Assembly: GCA_947628555.1 (NCBI GenBank)
Contig: CANRAI010000043.1
Coordinates: forward strand, 1 to 9,290
Source: an uncultured Clostridia bacterium
GTDB lineage: Bacteria; Bacillota; Clostridia; Christensenellales; Borkfalkiaceae
Direction of reading: 5' to 3'
DNA: 9,290 nt
The position numbers and the translations under genes were made by a program. Of this stretch, positions 1 to 5,727 are shown in pieces; position 1 is the stretch's first letter, and each line of letters begins with the position of its first letter. The notes beneath the pieces are model-generated. The model ran no database searches, was not told where the DNA came from, and saw only the letters and a program-made list of their open reading frames with translations.

Positions 1-824
1 TTTTTGCCTTCGAGCTCGAACCGCTTTTCAACGAAGTACTCCGCCTCGAAAGATTCAAGCGCCCTTTCGGCTTCGGTAAAGGGCATTCCCTTCTCCTTTG
101 CCGTAAGGCAGGTCTTGTAAAAGGCGGAATAAGCCGTGCCGTCCAACATTTTTTGGGCGTCGTCCGCGTTTCCGAACAGGGCGGCAAGCGCTTCCTTTTT
201 AAGCGAACCGCCTTCTACGAACAGTTTTTCCGCCTGTTCAATGTCCGCAGAGCGCATATATGTCAGAATATTCTGCCTGTCCGCCTTGCCTGCAAGCAAT
301 TTTTTAAGCAACGCGTTGCGTTTGCAAACCCCATGCAGGTATTTATAAAGCGCGCCGTCAAATAAGGCGCCTATTTCCGCGCCCGAAGCGTTATTTTCGT
401 CCGAAAGCGCTTGTTCCGCGGGCTCACGAAGTTCTGCGGGCAGCCCTTCGTAATTTTTTTCGCTTATCGCGCGCGCTATGTCCTTAACGGGGACAAGCCC
501 TTCTGGCGCGAGCATCTTATCGGCTTCCGACGACAAAATCGCAGCCTTGCACAGCGCCTTGGCGTTATGAAAATCCCTCGGGGACAAAAGATAACAAAGT
601 TCGGTTTTCGCGGGGGCGTATTCACGGATAAAGCCGTCCAGCGCCGCCTCTTCCGCTTTACATAGCTCTTCCGGCTCTTCAAACGAGCCGCCGCCGAAGC
701 CGTTTTCCTTCAAGGCGCGCAAAAATTCCTCCTCCGTCATTTCGCAAAAACGCAGAAGTTTTTCGCCCAAAAGGTATCTTTCTCTTACGGCGATTACGCC
801 GTTTGTAAAGTCAGAATTCATCAT
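1..824 (-). CDS. ntpC: V-type ATPase subunit C (central stalk/rotor-cap subunit, d/AC39 family), partial at its C-terminus
   Basis: The frame is open from the ATG at 824 to the left edge, giving 274 codons; the family usually has about 320-340 residues, so the C-terminus lies outside. Subunit C (eukaryotic d) is a funnel-shaped, mostly helical protein that links the central rotor shaft to the membrane ring of K subunits. Recognisable family features are the N-terminal helix followed by a segment ending ENGFG (about residues 40-44), the DFHNAK segment at 84-89 (family form DYHNLK), and an 'EGLPAELREP' stretch followed by 'ALFDGALYKYL'. There are two consecutive ATGs (824 and 821); I chose the first. 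There is no convincing Shine-Dalgarno site, but the stop of subunit E is only 9 bases upstream, so re-initiation or coupling is likely. The identification rests on these motifs and on operon position: C follows E in the E. hirae ntp order. Confidence 0.88.
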   Translation of the reverse strand, partial: MMNSDFTNGVIAVRERYLLGEKLLRFCEMTEEEFLRALKENGFGGGSFEEPEELCKAEEAALDGFIREYAPAKTELCYLLSPRDFHNAKALCKAAILSSEADKMLAPEGLVPVKDIARAISEKNYEGLPAELREPAEQALSDENNASGAEIGALFDGALYKYLHGVCKRNALLKKLLAGKADRQNILTYMRSADIEQAEKLFVEGGSLKKEALAALFGNADDAQKMLDGTAYSAFYKTCLTAKEKGMPFTEAERALESFEAEYFVEKRFELEGK

Positions 825-833
825 ATGGCTTTG

Positions 834-1403
834 TTATACGAACAATTTTGCCGCAAGCTCAGCCTGCCGCTCTTCCCTGTCGGCACTTAAAATAGCAGAA
901 TAGGAAAGGTTTTTATCGCTTTTTTTGCCGCGGAGAATACACCCGCCGTCGATATCCGCGCGCCCGAGGCTGAACGACAGCCCGCGCTCTTTTACGACGT
1001 CAAGGTTTACAGCCCCCATCGCGTAAGGGAAATTTTTGGCGAATATTATTTCGTCGCCCTCTTCGGCATTTTCGATAAGAAGCTTTTCCAAAAATTTCAA
1101 CGCGTCGCGTTCGTTCAGTTCGAGAAGTTTTTTGTGCGCGCGGGAGTAAATTTCGTCAATTACCCGCCTTTTTGCGGCAAGAACTATCTTCGAACAATCC
1201 AACCGCGCAGTCGCGGCTTTGCCTTCGCTTATACGCTTTGACCTTTCGTCCAATTCGGCGGAAGTTTCCGCCCTCTCTTTTTCCGCAAGCTGTTCCGCGG
1301 CTTCGACTATCCCCTGCGCGCGCTCTTTGGCGGCGCGGACAATCTCTGCCGCTTCGGACTCGGCGTCCGAAATTATGCGGTTTACAATCTCTTCCTTGCC
1401 CAT
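834..1403 (-). CDS. ntpE: V-type ATPase subunit E (peripheral stalk)
   Basis: 189 residues, the normal size for the family. Subunit E pairs with the small F/G-type subunit to form the peripheral stalk that holds the A3B3 head against rotation and anchors it to subunit I. Residues 1 to about 90 are an Ala/Glu/Lys/Arg-rich helix expected to form a coiled coil with the partner. The rest is the globular domain that caps the catalytic head. It shows the family-like 'IIFAKNF' strand and a C-terminal block 'GGCILRG' followed by a REE segment and a helix ending KLFV, comparable to the GGFIL and KREE blocks of homologues. The ATG at 1403 lies 7 bases after the stop of subunit K. The Shine-Dalgarno site (AAGG) overlaps that stop codon, which suggests translational coupling. 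Confidence 0.93.
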   Translation of the reverse strand: MGKEEIVNRIISDAESEAAEIVRAAKERAQGIVEAAEQLAEKERAETSAELDERSKRISEGKAATARLDCSKIVLAAKRRVIDEIYSRAHKKLLELNERDALKFLEKLLIENAEEGDEIIFAKNFPYAMGAVNLDVVKERGLSFSLGRADIDGGCILRGKKSDKNLSYSAILSADREERQAELAAKLFV

Positions 1404-1410
1404 ATACGCC

Positions 1411-1863
1411 TTAAATAGCCGCTACCAGCATTATGGAAATGATTAAGCCGAGAATTGCGTAGAATTCTATCATCGCGGGATAGATAATAAGCTTACCGCC
1501 GAGGGAATCCTGTTTGCCGACCGCATATATACAGTTGACAGAAGATTTACCCTGGAAAATACCCGTGATTAAGCCGGAAATCATCATCGGCAGAACCGCG
1601 CCTACAAAAGCCCAGCCCTGCGCCGTAGCCATCTCCGGCGCGAGCGAGCCGGACGCAATGATGCCTATGATGAAGCCGTAGATACCCTGCGTTGCGGGAA
1701 GAAGTACAAGCACCATAAGCTTACCGAACTTTTTCGGATTTTCGCTGAGGACTCCCGCTGCGGCGCGCCCCGTCTTAAAAAGACCTATGCACGAACCTAC
1801 TCCGCACAAGAGCACGCAGAGTGCGACTCCCGCCATTGCAATGGCATAACCTGTTGTGTACAT
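1411..1863 (-). CDS. ntpK: V-type ATPase subunit K (membrane rotor ring, 16-kDa type proteolipid), probably Na+-coupled
   Basis: 150 residues forming four hydrophobic helices, i.e. two fused hairpins. This is the duplicated proteolipid type rather than the 8-kDa type. Copies form the rotating membrane ring that carries the coupling ion. The essential carboxylate is E133 in the fourth helix ('AMIEFYAILG'). The equivalent place in the first hairpin holds Q59 ('LPATQGIYGF'), so there is one carboxylate per duplicated subunit, as in the V-type. From memory of the E. hirae NtpK structure, Na+ is bound by L61, T64, Q65, Q110 and E139, with Y68 bonding to the glutamate. Here L55, T58, Q59, Q104, E133 and Y62 occupy the matching places, all shifted by six. 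The start is supported by GGAGG at 1873-1877, nine bases before the ATG. It lies 24 bases after the stop of subunit I. Na+ specificity is inferred. Confidence 0.96.
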   Translation of the reverse strand: MYTTGYAIAMAGVALCVLLCGVGSCIGLFKTGRAAAGVLSENPKKFGKLMVLVLLPATQGIYGFIIGIIASGSLAPEMATAQGWAFVGAVLPMMISGLITGIFQGKSSVNCIYAVGKQDSLGGKLIIYPAMIEFYAILGLIISIMLVAAI

Positions 1864-1887
1864 AATATTTAACCTCCGAATTATTGA

Positions 1888-3873
1888 CTATTTAATACCC
1901 TTTGCGGGTGTGTTGCCTTGTTCCAGATAAATGTGTCTGTGCTGCGAACCGAGAGGGGTGAACAGTTCTCCCTCGCCCGTATAGAACCTGCCGTAAAATT
2001 CCACGTATTGAAGCCTTGCGTCGTGAATGTACGCCCCGAGAAGCCCTATCGCCAGGTTGAAAGCATGTCCCACAAGCATCAAAATCACGCCCAAAATCGC
2101 AAACAGTACGTTGCCGCCCGTTATGAAGTCTATCGAATACTTAGAAACAATCTGCGCTATAATCGCGCCCGACAGCATAAGCCCGTACAGACGGGCGTAG
2201 CTTAAAATGTCCGAAACGTAGTTTATAACTCCGTAAACGGAGCCGAAACCCTTTGTGAATTTGCCGACGAATTTTTCCTTTCTGCCCGCCGTAAGCGCGG
2301 CAAGCGCAAGGCTTGCCCCAGCGGTTATTCCGCCGACCGTCACGAAGATTTTCGGGAGATTGAAGTCCTCCACAAGCCCCAAAATCGCCAAAGCGACGCC
2401 CACGGAGAACAGCGCCCACAGTACGCCGTCGAAAAGTCCGTCGAAAAATCTGCCCTTTCTCCACTCCTGCACGGCTTTGCAGACATACCCCGCGAAAAGC
2501 TGGGAAATACCCAAAATCATGGCTATTACAAGCACGGCGGGGATTTTAATGCCCATAAAGGAATACATTCCGGTCTGCGCGTCGGGCATCAGCGTACGCG
2601 GCAAAATCTGCACGCCGAAAAACGAATTGAACAAAAAGCCCCAGATTACCGCAAAAACTCCGCCGACGGCGAACACGCCCGAAAGGCTTTTAATAGCGCT
2701 TCCCTTGCGGCTTTTTATCCAAAGCGCGCCCCCGCCTAAAAGCATTAGCAGACCGTAGCCTATATCGCCCATAATAAAGCCGAGGAACAGGCTGTAAAAG
2801 AACGCCATTACGGTGTTGGGGTCGAATTCCCGCGCGTTCGGCGGGGAATACATATTTGTTATCGCTTCGAAATTCGAAATCACGGCGTTGTTCTTTGCAA
2901 GCGTCGGAATTTCCTCGTTTTCGGCGGGGTCGGAAAACTCATACCACATGGCGAACCCGCAAGAATCCAACGCCGATTTTACATTCTGCTCCTCGCAGGC
3001 GGGCACGAAAGCTTCCAAAAAGAAAGTCCTCTCCGTGCCGCGCATTTTCGCGGCAGCCTCAGCCTTTTCAAGTTGGAAGCCGACGTAATCGCAATAAATT
3101 TTCAGCCCGCGTATCTCGGAAGTAAGTTCCGAAAGTTTTTCCTCCGCCGCACGCCTTTTTTCTGCCATAAATTGAAGCCGTCCTTTAAGGGAGGCAAGCT
3201 GCTCTTCGCCCGAAATATCGCCCGAATAAGGACAGGGCGAAAATCCCGAACCGCTTAATATCCCCTCTACTTCCGCCCAGACGCTTATATGGCAGTAAAC
3301 GGCAAGCGTGACCGTTTCGCCGCCCGTCTGCGCCTCGTATGCGGCGAGTTCGGTTTCGTCCAGCTTCTTTTTAAGCTCTTCCCACGCGGGCGCGGGCACA
3401 ATACCGAGCGCGGTTTTGACCGAACGGGTCGCGGCGTATGCGGAAAAAGGAATTTTCAGCCCGCCGTAAGGTTCCGCAGCGGCTATCGCGCGGGCAAGCC
3501 GCCCCTGTTCGGATATGCAAGAATTTATCTCTTCCGTCAAGGCGCCTACCTTTGAAACGACGGCGGCGGCTTCCTCCCGCCTTTCGCCTGCGGAAATAAA
3601 TTCGGAATAGGTTACGGAAAATCCGTCCTTTACCGAAACCGTCTTACCTTTTTCGTCCATGTCGGCGGCGCGGGCGGAAAGCGTTTCTATCGCCGATTCC
3701 AGCGACGACAGCAACGCGGAAAGCTCCTCCGCCTGCGCGGGCAGAGGCTCTGTGCCCTCCTCTTCGGGGCGTTCCTTTATCTCGACGGCGTTCGTGCGCT
3801 GCAAGGCGTCGAGTATGCCGTCGCGGTCGTAGGAAAGCGCCGCGAGATTGAGTTTTCGCATTTTTTCAATCAC
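1888..3873 (-). CDS. ntpI: V-type ATPase subunit I (membrane stator, a-subunit homologue)
   Basis: 661 residues, the normal length. The N-terminal half (about 1-340) is cytoplasmic, with long Ala/Glu-rich helices that dock the peripheral stalks. The C-terminal half (about 350-620) has seven or eight membrane helices that form the ion half-channels against the K ring. Diagnostic motifs are FLGFIMGDIGYG (363-374), DILSYARLYGL (555-565) with the essential channel arginine at R561, HAFN (603-606), and the C-terminal RLQYVEFYGRFY (620-631). Translation starts at a GTG, giving M-I-E-K-M-R-K-L, which matches the usual family N-terminus; an internal ATG at codon 5 would lose it. GGGGAGG lies 8 bases upstream of the GTG. 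The GTG overlaps the TGA stop of the preceding stalk gene by 4 bases (GTGA), a classic coupling arrangement. Confidence 0.97.
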   Translation of the reverse strand: MIEKMRKLNLAALSYDRDGILDALQRTNAVEIKERPEEEGTEPLPAQAEELSALLSSLESAIETLSARAADMDEKGKTVSVKDGFSVTYSEFISAGERREEAAAVVSKVGALTEEINSCISEQGRLARAIAAAEPYGGLKIPFSAYAATRSVKTALGIVPAPAWEELKKKLDETELAAYEAQTGGETVTLAVYCHISVWAEVEGILSGSGFSPCPYSGDISGEEQLASLKGRLQFMAEKRRAAEEKLSELTSEIRGLKIYCDYVGFQLEKAEAAAKMRGTERTFFLEAFVPACEEQNVKSALDSCGFAMWYEFSDPAENEEIPTLAKNNAVISNFEAITNMYSPPNAREFDPNTVMAFFYSLFLGFIMGDIGYGLLMLLGGGALWIKSRKGSAIKSLSGVFAVGGVFAVIWGFLFNSFFGVQILPRTLMPDAQTGMYSFMGIKIPAVLVIAMILGISQLFAGYVCKAVQEWRKGRFFDGLFDGVLWALFSVGVALAILGLVEDFNLPKIFVTVGGITAGASLALAALTAGRKEKFVGKFTKGFGSVYGVINYVSDILSYARLYGLMLSGAIIAQIVSKYSIDFITGGNVLFAILGVILMLVGHAFNLAIGLLGAYIHDARLQYVEFYGRFYTGEGELFTPLGSQHRHIYLEQGNTPAKGIK

Positions 3874-4181
3874 TTCGTCAGCCTCCCCATGACTTCGGAA
3901 ACGTAAATTTCGGTATTCTTCAAAATCCCGTCCGCATAGCTTTTGGCTTCCGAACGGGCTTTTTCTACTGCTTTAAAATAATCGCTTTGCGCCTTTTCCT
4001 CGGCGGCTTTAATGCCGCTTTCGGTATATTCCGCGCACTGCGCGCCACATTCTTTGGAAATTTCCGCCGCTCTTTTTTCGGCTGCGGCAAGAATTTCGGC
4101 TGCGCGCTCCTGCGCCTGCGCCTTTATCTGCGCCGCGCGGCTCTCCGCTTCGGATATGCTTTTAAGTATGCTTTCTTCCAT
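3870..4181 (-). CDS. ntpF: V-type ATPase peripheral-stalk small subunit (NtpF; G/H-type)
   Basis: 103 residues from the chosen ATG at 4181. The protein is almost entirely a charged Ala/Glu/Lys helix ('ESRAAQIKAQAQERAAEILA'), as expected for the coiled-coil partner of subunit E in the peripheral stalk. The frame stays open upstream to 4274, but the added N-terminus (MTNCAKRGIII...) is unlike the family and lies partly upstream of the likely start of transcription. The ATG at 4181 has GGAG six bases upstream and gives the family-like start M-E-E-S-I-L-K-S-I-S. It is the first gene of the operon and overlaps ntpI by 4 bases. Low-complexity helices make sequence recognition alone weak; the place ahead of I-K-E-C, as in E. 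hirae ntpFIKEC, makes the call. A/V-type naming is inconsistent: it is called G or H in other organisms. Confidence 0.9.
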   Translation of the reverse strand: MEESILKSISEAESRAAQIKAQAQERAAEILAAAEKRAAEISKECGAQCAEYTESGIKAAEEKAQSDYFKAVEKARSEAKSYADGILKNTEIYVSEVMGRLTK

Positions 4182-4245
4182 AATAAGCTCCGTGAGTGCG
4201 GCAAGCCGTACTCTGATAAGACACAAAGGATTATACGTATGTATT

Positions 4246-4274
4246 ATAATACCTCTTTTGGCGCAGTTTGTCAA
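4246..4274 (-). promoter_or_regulatory. Promoter of the V-type ATPase operon
   Basis: Reading the minus strand, a perfect -35 box TTGACA (4274-4269) is followed by a 17-base spacer and a -10 box TATTAT (4251-4246). Transcription would begin near 4239-4240, leaving a leader of about 58 bases before the ntpF ATG at 4181. The -10 box lies within a perfect 12-base palindrome, GTATTATAATAC (4241-4252), which could be an operator or chance in AT-rich DNA. An alternative TATAAT three bases further on would need a 20-base spacer and is less likely. Confidence 0.8.
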
Positions 4275-4401
4275 GGCAAATGGGGCGGATTCACATTTTA
4301 TGTTAAAAAAGATAATAATAAAAATCCCACGACAGCTTCTCGCGCAGGGAATAACCGTACTCGGATTTCAGCGGGGTAATTCAATGAAAATTTAAAATTT
4401 A
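4275..4401. other. Intergenic DNA between two divergent promoters
   Basis: No coding frame with a credible ribosome-binding site and no RNA gene was seen here. The right part, immediately upstream of the tcdA -35 box, is A/T-tract rich (AAAATTTAAAATTTA around 4387-4401) and could act as an UP element. The long plus-strand frames crossing from 3987/4012 into this region are antisense to ntpF and have no ribosome-binding site or recognisable product. Confidence 0.5.
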
Positions 4402-4430
4402 TTGACTTATATATTCCTTTCTGATATATT
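4402..4430 (+). promoter_or_regulatory. Promoter of tcdA, predicted to give a leaderless mRNA
   Basis: The -35 box TTGACT (4402-4407), a 17-base spacer and the -10 box TATATT (4425-4430) form a near-consensus sigma-A-type promoter. A TG one base before the -10 makes it an extended -10. The ATG of tcdA begins at 4437, six bases after the -10 box, which is where transcription should start. There is no purine-rich Shine-Dalgarno site between the -10 box and the ATG. Confidence 0.8.
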
Positions 4431-4436
4431 TTTACT

Positions 4437-5177
4437 ATGCTTAATCAATTTTCGAGAACGCAACTGCTGTTAGGCGAAGAAGGTATGAAAAAACTCGCCG
4501 CATCCCGTGTAGCCGTATTCGGCATAGGCGGGGTGGGCGGCTATACCGTCGAGGCGCTCGCCCGCTCGGGCATAGGCGCCCTCGACCTTATCGACAACGA
4601 CAAGATTTGCCTATCGAATATCAACCGTCAGATACTTGCCACGATGAAAACGGTCGGGATGTACAAAGTTGACGCCGCGGAAGAGAGAATTGCCGACATC
4701 AATCCCGACTGTAAGGTCAAAACTTACAAAACTTTCTATCTGCCGTCCGCCGAAAGCGAGTTTGACTTTACCCTGTATGACTACGTTGTAGATGCCATAG
4801 ACACGGTGACGGGCAAACTCGCCATAATTAAAAACGCAAAAGCGGCGAACGTTCCCGTAATCAGCTCGATGGGGGCGGGAAACAAGCTTGACCCCACCGC
4901 GTTCGAGGTGGCGGATATTTATAAAACTTCGGTTTGCCCCCTTGCCAAAACCATGCGCAGGGAGCTTAGGAAATTGGGAATTGACAGCCTGAAAGTAGTA
5001 TATTCCAAGGAAGAGCCCATAAAGCCGAAAAGTGACGACGGTATAAGCCCTTGCGAATGTTTACGGGACGAACGGGTCGCCCGCAAAGCTATCCCCGGCA
5101 GCAACGCGTTCGTTCCGTCGGTTGCGGGGCTTATTATCGCGGGGGAAGTAATAAAGGACATCATTAGCAAAAAATAA
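4437..5177 (+). CDS. tcdA: tRNA threonylcarbamoyladenosine dehydratase (HesA/MoeB/ThiF, E1-like family)
   Basis: 246 residues. TcdA uses ATP to dehydrate and cyclise t6A at position 37 of tRNAs reading ANN codons, giving ct6A. The N-terminus 'QFSRTQLLLGEEGMKKL' is typical of this branch. The nucleotide-binding Rossmann motif is GIGGVG (29-34), followed by the acidic strand LIDND (51-55) and the family signature N-I-N-R-Q (61-65). The mid-region AIDTVTGK (about 121-128) and the C-terminal GSNAFVPSVAGLIIAGEVI block are conserved in TcdA/YgdL proteins. It is somewhat shorter than E. coli TcdA (268) and lacks a clear extra C-terminal hydrophobic anchor. No cysteine-desulfurase or ThiS-like partner is nearby, which favours TcdA over ThiF/MoeB. 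It stands alone, divergent from the V-ATPase operon and followed by a strong hairpin. The start at 4437 keeps the full family N-terminus although no Shine-Dalgarno site is present. Confidence 0.9.
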   Translation: MLNQFSRTQLLLGEEGMKKLAASRVAVFGIGGVGGYTVEALARSGIGALDLIDNDKICLSNINRQILATMKTVGMYKVDAAEERIADINPDCKVKTYKTFYLPSAESEFDFTLYDYVVDAIDTVTGKLAIIKNAKAANVPVISSMGAGNKLDPTAFEVADIYKTSVCPLAKTMRRELRKLGIDSLKVVYSKEEPIKPKSDDGISPCECLRDERVARKAIPGSNAFVPSVAGLIIAGEVIKDIISKK

Positions 5178-5218
5178 ATGGGCTTTCGTTTGAAAGTTTA
5201 ATGGATTTCCGTGTTTGG

Positions 5219-5281
5219 ATATGCGGGGGCGCTCTGCGCAAAGCAGAGCGCCCCCGCATATTATCTTACAGCATTTTTTTT
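5219..5281 (+). terminator. Rho-independent terminator after tcdA
   Basis: A perfect 19-base-pair inverted repeat (arms 5219-5237 and 5243-5261) with a GCAAA loop has a G/C-rich core (GCGGGGGCGC). It is followed by eight T residues at 5274-5281. The T run starts 12 bases after the stem, further than in a textbook terminator, so efficiency is uncertain. No T run follows in the minus direction. Confidence 0.7.
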
Positions 5282-5313
5282 GTTATACGCGTTTAAAAAT
5301 ATAAAAAAATCGC

Positions 5314-5342
5314 TTGACAAATACCCCGATAGGGTATATACT
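5314..5342 (+). promoter_or_regulatory. Promoter of the csoR-copA operon
   Basis: A perfect -35 box TTGACA (5314-5319), a 17-base spacer and the -10 box TATACT (5337-5342) are present. Transcription should begin near 5349, giving a leader of about 68 bases before the csoR ATG. A-tracts lie directly upstream (5293-5309). The CsoR-type operator at 5321-5337 fills the spacer, so bound repressor would block RNA polymerase directly. An alternative -10 TATATA at 5335 would leave only 15 bases of spacer. Confidence 0.85.
5321..5337. promoter_or_regulatory. CsoR-type operator 1 (promoter spacer)
   Basis: The site is ATACCC-CGATA-GGGTAT, an inverted repeat with 6-base arms lying between the -35 and -10 boxes. 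It has the TACCC/GGGTA form known for copper-responsive CsoR operators. The cognate repressor is the first gene of the operon, so autoregulation is expected. Confidence 0.8.
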
Positions 5343-5343
5343 G

Positions 5344-5366
5344 CAAATACCTTACGGGGGTATTTG
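5344..5366. promoter_or_regulatory. CsoR-type operator 2 (over the transcription start)
   Basis: A second inverted repeat has 8-base arms (CAAATACC / GGTATTTG) around a 7-base centre. Its 17-base core, ATACCTTACGGGGGTAT (5347-5363), matches the length and G/C polarity of operator 1. The two centres are 26 bases apart, and CAAATACC is directly repeated at 5318 and 5344. It covers the predicted transcription start. Confidence 0.72.
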
Positions 5367-5416
5367 GAATTTCCGTTACCACCGCGGCGTAAAAAAATTA
5401 AAAACAGGTGATAATT

Positions 5417-5725
5417 ATGCGTGACAAAGACAAAGAATGTTGCCTTTACAAAAAGACGGAGCGCGGCGAGGAAGAACGCAAAAAGCTTATAAACAGGCTG
5501 AATAGGATAGAAGGGCAAATCCGCGGGATACGCGCCATGGTTGAAAAAGACGCTTACTGCACGGATATTTTGGTGCAGTCCGCGGCGGTGAACGCCGCCG
5601 TCAACTCCTTCAATAAGGATTTGATTGCGGGGCATATCCGCCGTTGCGTAGCGCGCGATATCCGCGAAGGCAAAGACGAAGTAATAGACGAACTTGTAGA
5701 AACTCTGAAAAAATTGATGAGGTAA
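5417..5725 (+). CDS. csoR: Copper-sensing transcriptional repressor CsoR (DUF156 family)
   Basis: 102 residues forming an all-helical CsoR/RcnR/FrmR-type repressor. It binds DNA without copper and is released when Cu(I) binds. The Cu(I) ligands of CsoR are all present with the expected spacing: C48 ('YCTDILVQ'), H73 and C77 ('GHIRRC'). In B. subtilis CsoR these are C45, H70 and C74 (recalled), the same intervals. The typical N-terminal part 'INRLNRIEGQIRGIRAMVE' is at 25-43. Two extra cysteines (C8, C9) near the N-terminus resemble those of other Clostridia members. The ATG at 5417 is preferred over a GTG at 5408 because AGGTGAT (5406-5412) is itself the Shine-Dalgarno site. It is followed after 2 bases by copA. 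The RcnR (Ni/Co) and FrmR (formaldehyde) classes differ in the ligand set, so Cu is the best call. Confidence 0.95.
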   Translation: MRDKDKECCLYKKTERGEEERKKLINRLNRIEGQIRGIRAMVEKDAYCTDILVQSAAVNAAVNSFNKDLIAGHIRRCVARDIREGKDEVIDELVETLKKLMR

Positions 5726-5727
5726 AT

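Noticed and set aside
4182..4274. N-terminal extension of the first V-ATPase gene to 4274
   Set aside because: It begins upstream of the predicted transcription start and is unlike the family, whereas the ATG at 4181 has a good Shine-Dalgarno site.
3987..4395. Plus-strand frames of about 130 residues across ntpF and the divergent promoter region
   Set aside because: They are mirror images of the Ala/Glu-rich stalk gene, cross the promoters of two real genes and show no start signal.
5376..5392. TTAC...GTAA partial symmetry around CCGCGG in the csoR leader, considered as a third operator or riboswitch element
   Set aside because: The arms are only four bases with mismatched interiors and lack the TACCC/GGGTA form; the leader is too short for a known riboswitch.
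5644..5727. N-terminal extension of copA into csoR
   Set aside because: The extra residues are csoR read in another frame; the ATG at 5728 has GAGG upstream and gives the usual heavy-metal domain start.
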